Positions 35,186 through 43,990 of a stretch of 64,000 nt of DNA are shown in pieces. Numbering within the stretch: position 1 is the first letter of the stretch; each line of letters opens with the position of its first letter. A model generated the notes under the pieces. It was given only the letters and a program-made list of their open reading frames with translations. It was not told the origin of the DNA and ran no database searches. Origin of the DNA: Arthrobacter gallicola (GTDB taxonomy: Bacteria > Actinomycetota > Actinomycetes > Actinomycetales > Micrococcaceae); NCBI RefSeq assembly GCF_014836775.1, contig NZ_JACSQD010000005.1:62001-126000 (forward strand), read 5' to 3'. The position numbers and the translations under genes were made by a program.

Positions 35186-35893
35186 TTACTTTTTCGCGAG
35201 TTCGGCCAGTGCGACGTTGATTGTTTCCTCGGCAACATCAACGGCGGCCGCCGCATCTTCCGGATCGAACATGCTGACACTCAGGCTCACGGTGCCGGAG
35301 TACGCCTGGACCTGAACGATTTCGGCTTTCCCTCCGGGTTGGGTGATCGTGGTCCGGTACGCCTGTGTGTTCGGCGCTTCTGTGGAGACTTCAAGGGCTT
35401 CCACCGCACCGGAAATGGTCATTCCTTTGTTTTCCAGCTCGAATTCTGCACAATCACTGGCCAGCTGCTCACCGATCTCGGCCCGCTCATCCGGAACACT
35501 GGCGTCCTCGTAGCTCACCAGCAACAGTGCGTCCGTGCCTTCCATTTCCATGGCCGCCGAATTTCCCGTGGTGATGGTCTTATCAAACAGGGACGAGCCC
35601 AGAGTGGCGCACTGCGCGGGTGTGGCCGTGACCGACAAAAAACCAGCCATTTCGAGCATGGCCCGCACGGAGGCGTCGTTATCGACAATCCCGCTGAATC
35701 CCATGGCTTGCTGGGCTGCGGTGAGCGCCGCTTCGAGCTCTTCAGCGGTGTATTGGTCCTGACCAACCGCCAGGGCAGCCGTGGGCGAGGACTCCCCCGA
35801 ACCGGAATCCGCGGCCTCACTCGAGCTGCCGCATCCCGAGAGTGCAAAGACTCCGGCAACGAGCAGTGCACCGGTTTTTATGGACTTGTTCAT
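35186..35893 (-). CDS. Lipoprotein of unknown function (copy 1 of a tandem pair)
   Basis: A 235-residue exported lipoprotein with lipobox LSGC (Cys21). After a Ser/Gly/Glu-rich spacer comes a domain starting LAVGQDQYTAEELEAAL with two conserved cysteines, Cys95 and Cys148, 53 residues apart and likely disulfide-bonded. The next gene upstream is a diverged copy. The layout recalls sensor-type extracellular domains of mycobacterial lipoproteins and PknH, but similarity is not strong enough to name it. It has its own GGGGGAAGAAC ribosome site. Confidence 0.78.
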   Translation of the reverse strand: MNKSIKTGALLVAGVFALSGCGSSSEAADSGSGESSPTAALAVGQDQYTAEELEAALTAAQQAMGFSGIVDNDASVRAMLEMAGFLSVTATPAQCATLGSSLFDKTITTGNSAAMEMEGTDALLLVSYEDASVPDERAEIGEQLASDCAEFELENKGMTISGAVEALEVSTEAPNTQAYRTTITQPGGKAEIVQVQAYSGTVSLSVSMFDPEDAAAAVDVAEETINVALAELAKK

Positions 35894-35963
35894 AGTTCTT
35901 CCCCCATTGAATCGACTGCGCGGGCCAGGCCCGGCAGCAGTGAAAAAGCTGAGACCGCCGCGG

Positions 35964-36707
35964 CTACTTCTTCAGTTCCGCCAGCAGCGCGTTGATGAGG
36001 TCCTCGGCAGTGGCGAGGGCGCCCTGCGCATCGGCCGGATTAGTCATACTGGCCGTGATGTTCGTGGTGCCGGAGAAGGCACTGACCTGGACCGTCGTCG
36101 CCTCCTGCCCGGCCGCGGCCACCGTGACCCGGTACGCCTGGGTGGTCACGGCGTCGGTGGAGGCGCTGACCTCTTCCGCGGCGGCGGAAATGATCTGACC
36201 GGAGACCTCCATCTGGAACTCGGTGCAGTCCACCATCTGCTGCGCATTGGTTTCAACCTGCCGGTCGATGAAGGACGCATCGTCGTAACTGAAAACCGTC
36301 AGGGTGTCCGTTGCGTTGAACTGCATGATGGCGACATTAGCGCTGTCAATCTTCTCGGCAATGTTGTCCGAGGCCAGGTCACTGCACACTTCGGGTGTGA
36401 TCGTGAGGTCTTCGAGGGTACTTTCGACCTGTGCCAGCCCGGGACGCAGAGTCGCATCGTTGATGATCTGCCCCGTCGTGCCCTCAGCGTCGCGAACGGC
36501 GGTGAGTGCGGCCTCCAGCTCATCCGCCGTGTACTGGTCCTGGCCAACTGCCAGGCTGGGCGAGGGTGCCGGCGTGCCCGCGGCAGATTCGAGCCGCCCT
36601 GACTCCGGGGCACTGTCCGCCACGTCTGCACTGTCCGCCCCCGCGCAGCCCGAGAGAGCAAAAACGCCGGCCACCAGAAGTGCACCGGCCTTCATGGACT
36701 TCTTCAT
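35964..36707 (-). CDS. Lipoprotein of unknown function (copy 2 of a tandem pair)
   Basis: A 247-residue lipoprotein paralogous to the neighbour at 35186. Signal sequence AGALLVAGVFALSGC (Cys21) and SLAVGQDQYTADELEAALTA are nearly identical, and Cys108 and Cys161 keep the same 53-residue spacing. The rest has diverged. The 70-nt gap to the second copy contains a GGGGGA ribosome site and no clear terminator, so they are probably co-transcribed. The linker after the lipobox is Ala/Ser/Pro-rich, suitable for reaching across the cell wall. Confidence 0.78.
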   Translation of the reverse strand: MKKSMKAGALLVAGVFALSGCAGADSADVADSAPESGRLESAAGTPAPSPSLAVGQDQYTADELEAALTAVRDAEGTTGQIINDATLRPGLAQVESTLEDLTITPEVCSDLASDNIAEKIDSANVAIMQFNATDTLTVFSYDDASFIDRQVETNAQQMVDCTEFQMEVSGQIISAAAEEVSASTDAVTTQAYRVTVAAAGQEATTVQVSAFSGTTNITASMTNPADAQGALATAEDLINALLAELKK

Positions 36708-36767
36708 TGGTCATCCCCCAGTTGTGTTCTTCCCCGGTAGTGCCGGGTCAGCTGATGCTGATGTGTC

Positions 36768-36784
36768 GCTTGTCATAAACAAGC
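36768..36784. other. Small inverted repeat between GNAT and lipoprotein genes
   Basis: GCTTGT-CATAA-ACAAGC. It is too short for a confident terminator call but lies between the end of the GNAT gene and the lipoprotein start, so it could be an operator or weak terminator. Confidence 0.3.
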
Positions 36785-36824
36785 ACACTGAGCATCCTAG
36801 GAGGTGAGAAGGAGCATGCGGAAA

Positions 36825-37736
36825 TCAGAAGAGGATCGTGGCGAACGTTCCAACCTGGGTGAAGCCCACGCTCTCGTACGTTGCCCGCGCCGGAGCGTTG
36901 TAGTGGTTCACGTACAGGCTTGTTACGGGCGCCAGTTTCTGGGCGAAGTCCACCACGGCAGACATGTAGGCGGCGGAGAGGCCGCGGCCGCGGTAGGCAG
37001 GGTTCATCCACACACCCTGTACTTGGACGGCGCTGGAGGAGACAGTTCCCAGCTCGGCCTTGAAGATCACCTGGCCGGCGTCATCGAATTCAACCAGCGA
37101 GTGGCCGTTTTTGATCAGAGACAACACCCGCTGACGGTAGTGCCTGCTCCCCCCGGACACCGGCGAGTAACCGACTTCTTCCTCGAACATGGCCGTGCAG
37201 GCCGGCAGCAGGCGATCAAGGTCCTCCGGACGGGATCTGCGCAGGCCTGGGGCCGCAGGCACGGCGGAAGGTCCGGTAATTTCCAGCAGCGGCTGATCGC
37301 TGCGGATGTCGAAGGGACGGGGCGAGGAGTGCCGGAGTTCGGACCACAGGGAGAGGACAGCCTCGGCAGGACCGAACAGGGAGGAGAACCTGCGCCCGGT
37401 CCGGGCCAGATACGCACCGATCTCCGGTCCGGTATCCGCGTTCACGCCGGTGGGCACCACGTTAACGCCGGCCCAGCAGGCAGCCAGCAGATTCTCGCCG
37501 TCGAAAACCCCCAGAATCTGGCCTCCGGCAGCTGTTGGTGCGGCCGTGCCCGTGATTTCCAGGTGGGAGAGCAGGAAGGTGTTCGCCACGGGATCCGACG
37601 CCGCGAGTTGCGTTAAGGCGGCGGTGTCCGCGGCACCCAGAATCCGCAGCGTGCCCGATGCATGCCCGCTGCGGATTTCCGGGCCGGCCTTAGCCGACTG
37701 TAACCATGGGGCCACCCGTGCCAGCATTCTCGCCAT
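36825..37736 (-). CDS. DUF4081-containing GNAT N-acetyltransferase
   Basis: A 303-residue protein. The N-terminal half ([20 protein letters not shown] onward) is DUF4081; the C-terminal half is a GNAT fold with the acetyl-CoA loop [17 protein letters not shown] and [16 protein letters not shown]. The substrate is unknown. Genes of this type sit between ispG and proS in many actinobacteria. The ATG has GGGGGAG upstream and overlaps the ispG 3' end by 47 nt, so the two are probably coupled; a shorter start inside is possible. Confidence 0.88.
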   Translation of the reverse strand: MARMLARVAPWLQSAKAGPEIRSGHASGTLRILGAADTAALTQLAASDPVANTFLLSHLEITGTAAPTAAGGQILGVFDGENLLAACWAGVNVVPTGVNADTGPEIGAYLARTGRRFSSLFGPAEAVLSLWSELRHSSPRPFDIRSDQPLLEITGPSAVPAAPGLRRSRPEDLDRLLPACTAMFEEEVGYSPVSGGSRHYRQRVLSLIKNGHSLVEFDDAGQVIFKAELGTVSSSAVQVQGVWMNPAYRGRGLSAAYMSAVVDFAQKLAPVTSLYVNHYNAPARATYESVGFTQVGTFATILF

Positions 37737-38856
37737 CGGTCTCCCCCATATCTTCCGCGATCCTCATCGCTTCTTCGATAAGGGTTTCCACAATCTGGTC
37801 TTCGGGAACAGTCTTAATGACTTCCCCCTTGACAAAAATCTGGCCTTTGCCGTTACCGGAGGCTACACCCAGATCGGCTTCCCGTGCTTCGCCGGGGCCG
37901 TTGACGACGCAGCCCATCACGGCGACGCGCAGCGGAACCTCCATGCCTTCGAGTCCGGCGGTGACCTGCTCGGCCAGCGTGTAGACGTCCACCTGGGCGC
38001 GGCCGCAGGAGGGGCAGGAAACAATCTCCAGCTTGCGTGGGCGCAGATTCAGTGACTGCAGAATCTGGTTGCCCACCTTGATTTCCTCCACCGGCGGAGC
38101 GGAGAGCGAAACCCGGATGGTGTCGCCGATGCCCTTGGAGAGCAGCGCTCCGAAGGCGGTGGCGGACTTGATCGTCCCCTGGAAGGCAGGTCCGGCTTCG
38201 GTGACGCCCAGGTGCAGGGGCCAGTCGCCGCGTTCGGCCAGAAGCTCGTAGGCCCGGACCATCACCACCGGGTCATTGTGCTTGACGGAGATCTTGAAGT
38301 CGTGGAAATCATGCTCTTCGAACAAAGAGGCTTCCCACACGGCGGATTCCACCAGGGCTTCCGGCGTGGCTTTGCCGTACTTCGCCATCAGGCGCGGATC
38401 CAGGGATCCGGCGTTGACGCCGATGCGGATGGAAACGCCCGCGGCCTTGGCTTCGTTGGCGATCTGCTTGACCTGGTCATCAAACTTGCGGATGTTTCCA
38501 GGGTTTACCCGCACTGCGGCACAGCCGGCCTCGATCGCAGCGTAAACATACTTGGGCTGGAAGTGAATGTCGGCGATCACCGGGATCTGCGACTTCTTCG
38601 CGATGATCGGCAGCGCCGCGGCGTCGTCTGCGCTGGGGCACGCCACGCGGACAATGTCACAGCCCGACGCCGTCAGCTCGGCGATCTGCTGCAGGGTCGC
38701 GTTGATGTCGGTGGTCGGCGTGGTGGTCATCGACTGAACGCTGATCGGGAAGTCCGACCCGACGCCGACGGAGCCCACCTTGATCTGGCGGGTCTTTCGC
38801 CTCGGAGCGAGGACGGGCGGCGGTGCTGCTGGCATTCCAAGGTTGACCGAGGTCAA
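37690..38856 (-). CDS. ispG: 4-hydroxy-3-methylbut-2-en-1-yl diphosphate synthase IspG
   Basis: A 388-residue [4Fe-4S] enzyme of the MEP isoprenoid pathway, converting MEcPP to HMBPP. The N-terminal TIM barrel begins [15 protein letters not shown]; the C-terminal cluster ligands are in SCPSCGR and [15 protein letters not shown] start at 38856 is chosen because GGAGG lies 5 nt before it and homologues begin [12 protein letters not shown]; an ATG at 38868 is the alternative. dxr lies upstream on the same strand, separated by rseP and three accessory genes. Confidence 0.95.
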   Translation of the reverse strand: MTSVNLGMPAAPPPVLAPRRKTRQIKVGSVGVGSDFPISVQSMTTTPTTDINATLQQIAELTASGCDIVRVACPSADDAAALPIIAKKSQIPVIADIHFQPKYVYAAIEAGCAAVRVNPGNIRKFDDQVKQIANEAKAAGVSIRIGVNAGSLDPRLMAKYGKATPEALVESAVWEASLFEEHDFHDFKISVKHNDPVVMVRAYELLAERGDWPLHLGVTEAGPAFQGTIKSATAFGALLSKGIGDTIRVSLSAPPVEEIKVGNQILQSLNLRPRKLEIVSCPSCGRAQVDVYTLAEQVTAGLEGMEVPLRVAVMGCVVNGPGEAREADLGVASGNGKGQIFVKGEVIKTVPEDQIVETLIEEAMRIAEDMGETDGENAGTGGPMVTVG

Positions 38857-38895
38857 AACTTCCTCCATGTGCCCGGGGGCAAATATGTGGTCTGT

Positions 38896-38921
38896 GAACG
38901 GCGCGGGTTAGCGCGCCGTTC
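38896..38921 (-). other. Hairpin in the ispG leader
   Basis: GAACGGCGCG is perfectly inverted with a 6-nt loop (GGTTAG, plus strand) 39 nt before the ispG start and after the YciI gene. There is no T-run; it could be a weak terminator for the YciI transcript or a 5' structural element of ispG mRNA. Confidence 0.45.
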
Positions 38922-38980
38922 CTATTATCCACCCCGGGCACACACCGTGCGTTGCCCGGAGACGGAATATCACTCTGGGC

Positions 38981-39274
38981 TTAGGCGGCCAGATGCGCGA
39001 AAGCGCCGGTGACAGGCTTCCACTCGGTGGTCTTCAGTCCGGAGATTCCGCCGCCCACGGCGAGGGGATCCTGCTTGAGCAGGTTGTTCAGCTCTTCTTC
39101 GTCCTCGGCCGTGAAGATGAGCAGGGCGCCGGCACCATCGCTGAACGGTCCGCTGGCCAGGACCCGGCCGTCCTCAACCAGTGCGGCGAGCCACTCGCGG
39201 TGGGCGGGGCGGTGCTGGTCCCGCAGGTCGGCTGATTCGGCGTCGTACACGTATTCAACGGCAAAGATACTCAT
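38981..39274 (-). CDS. YciI-family protein
   Basis: A 97-residue ferredoxin-like-fold protein. FAVEYVYDAESADLRDQHRP and AHREWLAAL place it in the YciI family, where a His-Asp pair is proposed to be catalytic; His25 fits. SGPFSDGAGALLIF is also typical. Biological role is unknown. The ATG at 39274 has GGAAG 2 nt upstream, a short spacing. It follows the small membrane-protein gene by 20 nt, so co-transcription is likely. Confidence 0.88.
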   Translation of the reverse strand: MSIFAVEYVYDAESADLRDQHRPAHREWLAALVEDGRVLASGPFSDGAGALLIFTAEDEEELNNLLKQDPLAVGGGISGLKTTEWKPVTGAFAHLAA

Positions 39275-39294
39275 GGCTTCCACCCTAAGGTATT

Positions 39295-39762
39295 TCAGCC
39301 CTGCAGCAGCGCTGCCCGTACCGCCACCGCGGCGCCCACGGCCCACAGCATGGACGTGAGGGTGCCGATAATGAACCTCTCGGCCGCTGCCGGGGTTTCC
39401 TTGAGCTCGGCGTACCGGCCCAGCCCTTTGATGGCCACCACGTAGGCGATCGCCACGGGTTCATCGGCCAGGACGGCGGTGGCGACGGCCAGGCGCTCCA
39501 GGAACCCGATGACCAGCCCGCCGCGCAGGATCACCGGCGGGGCCGGCGCCGGCGGCCGGGCGGGCAGGGGCGGCACCGCAGGCTGCTGCTGCCCCACAAC
39601 ACCGGTCAGCTCGTGCACCTGATCGGCGGCGGGATCGTACCGGGGGTCCCTGCCGGGACGGGCGGCCTCCACTGCGCGCGCCACTTTGAGGACGGCCGCG
39701 GTCACCGGCCAGCCGCCGACGGCAGCTACGGCGAGCCCGAGCACAATCCACAAAACGTCCAT
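39295..39762 (-). CDS. Small membrane protein paired with the SatD-like regulator
   Basis: A 155-residue protein with an N-terminal membrane segment (VLWIVLGLAVAAVGGWPV), a Pro/Ala-rich cytoplasmic loop, and a conserved-looking C-terminal half (ILRGGLVIGFLERLAVATAV, IAYVVAIKGLGRYAELK, RFIIGTLTSMLWAVGAAVAV) with two or three more segments. No named family is recognised with confidence. It lies 73 nt after the SatD-like gene on the same strand and is probably its functional partner. Confidence 0.75.
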   Translation of the reverse strand: MDVLWIVLGLAVAAVGGWPVTAAVLKVARAVEAARPGRDPRYDPAADQVHELTGVVGQQQPAVPPLPARPPAPAPPVILRGGLVIGFLERLAVATAVLADEPVAIAYVVAIKGLGRYAELKETPAAAERFIIGTLTSMLWAVGAAVAVRAALLQG

Positions 39763-39835
39763 AAGCCGCTCTCCCCTTCTTTCCCCCAGCACCGCCGGGA
39801 CCACCGGATCCGGCAGACCGGACCGGAACGCAGGC

Positions 39836-40471
39836 CTAGTGCTCCTGCCCGGCCAGCACCCGCTCCACCCGCTCCAGCAGGGCCGCTGCCGCAGGCCGGG
39901 CCGCCCATTCCTCGTTCCAGCCGGCGCGCTGGACGGCGCTGCTGACTGCCTGGGAACTGATCCCGAGCTTACGTGCTGCCGCTGTCTGCGCTCCCCATTT
40001 GAGGGGTTCGACGTGTTCCAGAATGCGCCACTCGGCTTCCGTGCGGTCACGGACCAGCCGGGCGATCAGCACCAGGACCGCCTCGGCATCGGCGGCCGCC
40101 GCGGCTGCCCCGGCCCCCGGGGACGGGTCCGCCACGGCAACGGCAAGCGGCGGCCGGTCTCCGGTTTTCTTGGCGCGTTCGACGGCGGTGCGCGCGGCAA
40201 TGAACGCCTCTCCCCCGGCTTCCCTGGAGGAGGCAGGCAGGGGCAGGTCCACGGTTCCGGCACCGATCCCAACCGACCAGCCCCCGAGGCGCAGGACGTG
40301 CAGGACGGTATGGACCACCACCGCGGCAGAGGAGGCCGCGGCCTGCACCTCATCCCCCACCGTCCGTTCGAACGGCAGCTCAAGGTCCAGGCCGCGAAGC
40401 TCCCGGAGGAGCCCGGGCACCCGGTCCGCGGTTTTGCGGCTGCCCTTCTGGTCAATCGTCAGCACGAACAT
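39836..40471 (-). CDS. SatD-like protein with C-terminal helix-turn-helix
   Basis: A 211-residue protein opening MFVLTIDQKGSRKTADRVP, as in SatD-type proteins, with an N-terminal cyclase-like alpha/beta domain (FERTVGDEVQAA, LRLGGWSVGIGAG) and a C-terminal helix-turn-helix (AAARKLGISSQAVSSAVQRA). This suggests a DNA-binding regulator sensing a small molecule or nucleotide. The ATG lies 6 nt after TATGGT (minus strand), so a leaderless mRNA is likely, and a 20-bp palindrome is just upstream. Function is inferred only. Confidence 0.7.
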   Translation of the reverse strand: MFVLTIDQKGSRKTADRVPGLLRELRGLDLELPFERTVGDEVQAAASSAAVVVHTVLHVLRLGGWSVGIGAGTVDLPLPASSREAGGEAFIAARTAVERAKKTGDRPPLAVAVADPSPGAGAAAAAADAEAVLVLIARLVRDRTEAEWRILEHVEPLKWGAQTAAARKLGISSQAVSSAVQRAGWNEEWAARPAAAALLERVERVLAGQEH

Positions 40472-40477
40472 AGTGAA

Positions 40478-40507
40478 ACCATATTCAGTTGCAAATTAAA
40501 TTACAAC
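40478..40507 (-). promoter_or_regulatory. Operator palindrome and -10 of the SatD-like gene
   Basis: A 20-bp imperfect palindrome at 40488-40507 matches GTTGnAAnTTAAnTTnCAAC and is unusually A/T-rich for this genome. TATGGT (40478-40483, minus) follows it and lies 6 nt before the ATG. The palindrome covers the -35 side of this promoter, a natural position for autorepression. Confidence 0.55.
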
Positions 40508-40538
40508 CTTAATAGGCTTCAAGCTGATTTGAAACCGG

Positions 40539-41879
40539 TTAGAACAGGCTGACCGGCTTCACGATGTCGGCATAGATCAGCAGAGCGCTCATACCCATCA
40601 GCAGCACGGCTACGGCGTAGGTCACCGGCAGCAGTTTGGCCATATCGAAGGGCCCGGGATCCGGCCGCTTGAACAGCTTGGCGATCCGGCGCCGCAGGCC
40701 TTCCCACAGCGCCCCGGCCACATGACCGCCGTCGAGCGGCAGCAGCGGAATCAGGTTGAAGACGAACAACGCCAGGTTCACGCTGCCCACCAGGCCGATT
40801 AGCGTGGCGATCCGGTTCTGGACCGGAGCTTCCTCCATCGAGGAGATCTCGCCGGCGATCCGGCCCACCCCCACCACGCTCATGGGACCGTTCGGGTCGC
40901 GCTCCTCGGTCGAGAACGCGGCCTGCGCCACATCCACCAGCCGCTGGGGCAGATTGATAACGACGCCGGCAATCCCCTGCAGGTTCTCCCCCACCATGGG
41001 CAGGACTTCGCTGGCGGGCTGACGGACCAGGGCGGTCTGCGAGCCGACGCCGATGAAGCCGACTTCCTGCGTGACCGGATTGCCGTTCTGATCCAGCACC
41101 ACTGTGCCGTCGTCGGTGGTCACAGGACGCTCGGTGAGCAGCGGGGTAATGGTGGCTTCAGCCTCCACACCGCCGCGCTCATAGGTCACGGTCACGCTGC
41201 GGCCAGCCGCCTCGCGGATCTGCTCCGACAGGTCAGCCCACCCTGTGACCGGCTTCGCGTCGAAACCCGTAATCGTGTCGCCGGGCAGCAGCCCGGCTTC
41301 GTGTGCCGGAGCCGCCGGATCGGAGTCCGTGCACTCCGCCTGTCCCGCTGCTGCCTGGCTGCCGGTGACCACGCATTCGCTGACCGAGGCCAGGGTGGTG
41401 GTGCTTTGGGCCGTACCGAAGCCCATCAGCAGGACGGCAAAAAGGACGACGCCGATCAGCAGGTTCATCAACGGGCCGCCGAGCATGATGATGATCCGCT
41501 TCCACACCGGCAGCTTGTAGAAAACGCGGTCCTCATCCCCGGGCTCGAGCCGGTCGGTTTCCGCCTGCCGGGCGTCGAGGGCCAGCTGCTGGAACATGCC
41601 TGTACTGGAGCGGCGGACACCGCCGTCGGCCGTCTCCTGGTTGGGCGGGAACATTCCAACCATCGAAACGTAGCCGCCCAGCGGCAGTGCCTTGAAACCG
41701 TACTCCGTCTCACCGCGGCGCCGGGAGAAGACCGTGGGGCCGAACCCGATCATGTACTGGGTGACGCGCACCTTGAAGGCCTTCGCTGGGACAAGGTGGC
41801 CTACCTCGTGCAGCGCGATCGAGACCGCAATGCCAGCGGCCACGAACAGCACACCCAGAATAAAGAGTAAAACGCTCAA
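40539..41879 (-). CDS. rseP: Site-2 protease RseP/RasP-type zinc metalloprotease
   Basis: A 446-residue intramembrane protease (M50). The zinc motif HEVGH is at 24-28 in the first membrane segment, a PDZ domain with EAGLLPGDTITGFDAKPVTG lies mid-protein, and NLIPLLPLDGGHV near 370 supplies the third ligand. It cleaves membrane anti-sigma factors or signal-peptide remnants. The start is TTG with AGGAAG about 5 nt upstream. It follows dxr by 31 nt, the usual order. Confidence 0.94.
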   Translation of the reverse strand: MSVLLFILGVLFVAAGIAVSIALHEVGHLVPAKAFKVRVTQYMIGFGPTVFSRRRGETEYGFKALPLGGYVSMVGMFPPNQETADGGVRRSSTGMFQQLALDARQAETDRLEPGDEDRVFYKLPVWKRIIIMLGGPLMNLLIGVVLFAVLLMGFGTAQSTTTLASVSECVVTGSQAAAGQAECTDSDPAAPAHEAGLLPGDTITGFDAKPVTGWADLSEQIREAAGRSVTVTYERGGVEAEATITPLLTERPVTTDDGTVVLDQNGNPVTQEVGFIGVGSQTALVRQPASEVLPMVGENLQGIAGVVINLPQRLVDVAQAAFSTEERDPNGPMSVVGVGRIAGEISSMEEAPVQNRIATLIGLVGSVNLALFVFNLIPLLPLDGGHVAGALWEGLRRRIAKLFKRPDPGPFDMAKLLPVTYAVAVLLMGMSALLIYADIVKPVSLF

Positions 41880-41910
41880 CGGACTTCCTTTGGATCAGAG
41901 CGGACTTCGC

Positions 41911-43203
41911 TTACCTGCCGCAACGGGCGCGGGCGGCGGAGCGTGCCCATTTTTCGGCCGCCAGCACCGATTCCAGGGTCAGCGGACCGGAATCGGTGTG
42001 CTCTGACAATACGGCCGAGATGGTATCAACTATGTCTGTGAATCCGATGAGACCGTCGTGGAAGGCATCCACGGCTTCCTCGTTGGCAGCGTTGTAGACG
42101 GCCATCCCGGTTCCGCCGGAGGCTGCTGCCTGCTTAGCCAGCTGCACTGCCGGGAAGGCGTCCTCGTCAAGGGGTTCAAACGTCCATTCCGCGGCCTTGG
42201 TCCAGTCACAGGGCGTTGCGGCGCCCGGAACCCGGTGCGGCCAGCCCATTCCCAGGGCGATGGGCAGCCGCATGTCCGGGGGCGAGGCCTGGGCGATGGT
42301 GGAGCCGTCAATGAACTGCACCATGGAGTGCACCACGGACTGGGGGTGGACCACAACGTCGATCTTCTCCAGCGGCACATCGAACAGCAGGTGCGCCTCG
42401 ATCACCTCGAGGGCTTTGTTGACCATGCTCGCCGAGTTGGTGGTGACCATCCGGCCCATCTTCCAGGTGGGGTGGGCCAGCGCCTGTTCGGGAGTGACGT
42501 CCGCCAGTTCGCTGCGCGCCCGGCCGCGGAACGGTCCGCCGGAGGCCGTGACCACCAGCCGATCCACCTCCTCCGGGGTCCCGGAGCGCAGTGCCTGGGC
42601 CAGGGCGGAGTGTTCGGAGTCCACCGGGACCAGCTGGCCGGGCTGCGCAGCCTGCTTGACCAGTGCGCCGCCCACGATCAGGGATTCCTTGTTTGCCAGG
42701 GCCAGCAGGTGTCCGGCGGCCAGTGCCGCGAGGGTCGGCTCCAGGCCGATCGATCCGGTCATGCCGTTGAGCACAACGTCGGCCTCGGGCCAGGCGGCGA
42801 CGGCGGTGGCGGCACCGGCGCCCACGAACAGTTCAGGATCATAGCCAGTAACGGATGCCTCGGCCGCGGCCCGGGCAATCGCTGCCTTCAGGGTGGGAAG
42901 GTCAACCGCGGCGCACCCCACGGCGTCCGCCCGGGTGTGGACTGCCTGCCGGGCCAGCAGCTCCAGGTTGCCGCCTCCCGCGGCAACAGCCACGATGTCG
43001 AAGCGGTCCGGAGCGCCGTCGGCGACGTCGATGGCCTGGGTACCGATCGAACCGGTGGATCCGAGCAGAACCACGCGGCGCGGCGCAGTCTCGGGTCCGC
43101 CGTCGCCCGCACCCCAGATCGGGGATGCCGCGGGAACACCGCTGCGGCGGGCAGTGGCGCTGGAGGTTTCTGCACGGGACAGGGAGGCATCGGAATTCTG
43201 CAT
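41911..43203 (-). CDS. dxr: 1-deoxy-D-xylulose-5-phosphate reductoisomerase
   Basis: A 430-residue NADPH-dependent enzyme making MEP from DXP, the committed step of the MEP pathway. The Rossmann loop [13 protein letters not shown], the [12 protein letters not shown] and [10 protein letters not shown] motifs, and the C-terminal domain are all present. About 40 variable residues precede the core. The ATG at 43203 follows GATACT (43210-43215, minus) by 6 nt and has no ribosome site, suggesting a leaderless mRNA. It is first of the dxr-rseP unit. Confidence 0.96.
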   Translation of the reverse strand: MQNSDASLSRAETSSATARRSGVPAASPIWGAGDGGPETAPRRVVLLGSTGSIGTQAIDVADGAPDRFDIVAVAAGGGNLELLARQAVHTRADAVGCAAVDLPTLKAAIARAAAEASVTGYDPELFVGAGAATAVAAWPEADVVLNGMTGSIGLEPTLAALAAGHLLALANKESLIVGGALVKQAAQPGQLVPVDSEHSALAQALRSGTPEEVDRLVVTASGGPFRGRARSELADVTPEQALAHPTWKMGRMVTTNSASMVNKALEVIEAHLLFDVPLEKIDVVVHPQSVVHSMVQFIDGSTIAQASPPDMRLPIALGMGWPHRVPGAATPCDWTKAAEWTFEPLDEDAFPAVQLAKQAAASGGTGMAVYNAANEEAVDAFHDGLIGFTDIVDTISAVLSEHTDSGPLTLESVLAAEKWARSAARARCGR

Positions 43204-43251
43204 GGTCCAAGTATCCCGCACGCGGTCCGGCACTACGCCTGGAGGTGCGGC

Positions 43252-43929
43252 TTACAACGCAACCGGCAGTGACGCAACGGCATCGGGAATAGACTCCGTG
43301 CCGGTCACCAGCTCCAGCACCTGCCCGCCGCCGCGCCTGCTGCTGATCAGCTCCGCCAGCACCGCCGCCACGTCACGCCGGGGAATGGTGTTCTGCGGGA
43401 CATCAACCGCCAGCTCCACCAGGCCCACGGGGTCGCCGTTGGTGAGCATTCCGGGCCGCACGATGGTCCAGTCCAGGGCGGCACGTGCCTCAAGGTCCTC
43501 CTCCGCTGCCAGTTTTGCCACCAGATAGGCGTACATGGCGTCGGCGAGCCCCTCCGGACGCTGCCCGCCGCGGACTGTGTCCGTTCCCATGGAGGAAATC
43601 TGGATCAGCCGCCCCACCCCCGCCTGCTCCGCTGCCTCGGCGAACAGGACGGCTCCCGCGCGGTCCACGCTGTCCTTGCGCGCCACGCTGCTGCCCGGGC
43701 CGGCGCCGGCGGCAAAGACGGCCAGGTCCGCTCCGGTGAGGACCTGGGTGACGTCCTCCGTGGTGCTGTTCTCCAGATCCAGGACCACCGGGGCCACTGA
43801 GTCCATCTCCAGGTCCGGTGCCTGATCGGGGTTGCGGATCAGGCCGGCTACATCATTGTCCGCGGCCACCAGGAGGCGGCCGAGTTCGCGTGCAATCTGC
43901 CCGTGGGCTCCAGCTATCACTATGCGCAT
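43252..43929 (-). CDS. NAD(P)H-binding atypical short-chain dehydrogenase
   Basis: A 225-residue single-domain Rossmann protein of the NmrA/SDR_a5-like group, opening MRIVIAGAHGQIARELGRLL (GxxGxxG-type loop). SSMGTD and YLVAKLAAEEDL keep the SDR Ser...Tyr...Lys-like arrangement, and the fold matches uncharacterised nucleoside-diphosphate-sugar epimerase-like proteins. Substrate is unknown. The ATG at 43929 is preferred; a GTG at 43950 would add seven residues. It lies between dxr and the acyl-CoA operon. Confidence 0.85.
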   Translation of the reverse strand: MRIVIAGAHGQIARELGRLLVAADNDVAGLIRNPDQAPDLEMDSVAPVVLDLENSTTEDVTQVLTGADLAVFAAGAGPGSSVARKDSVDRAGAVLFAEAAEQAGVGRLIQISSMGTDTVRGGQRPEGLADAMYAYLVAKLAAEEDLEARAALDWTIVRPGMLTNGDPVGLVELAVDVPQNTIPRRDVAAVLAELISSRRGGGQVLELVTGTESIPDAVASLPVAL

Positions 43930-43990
43930 AACGTATGTAACGGACGTCACACAGTGAAGATTCCCGGTTTTGAAACCCTGCTGAAGGGCC

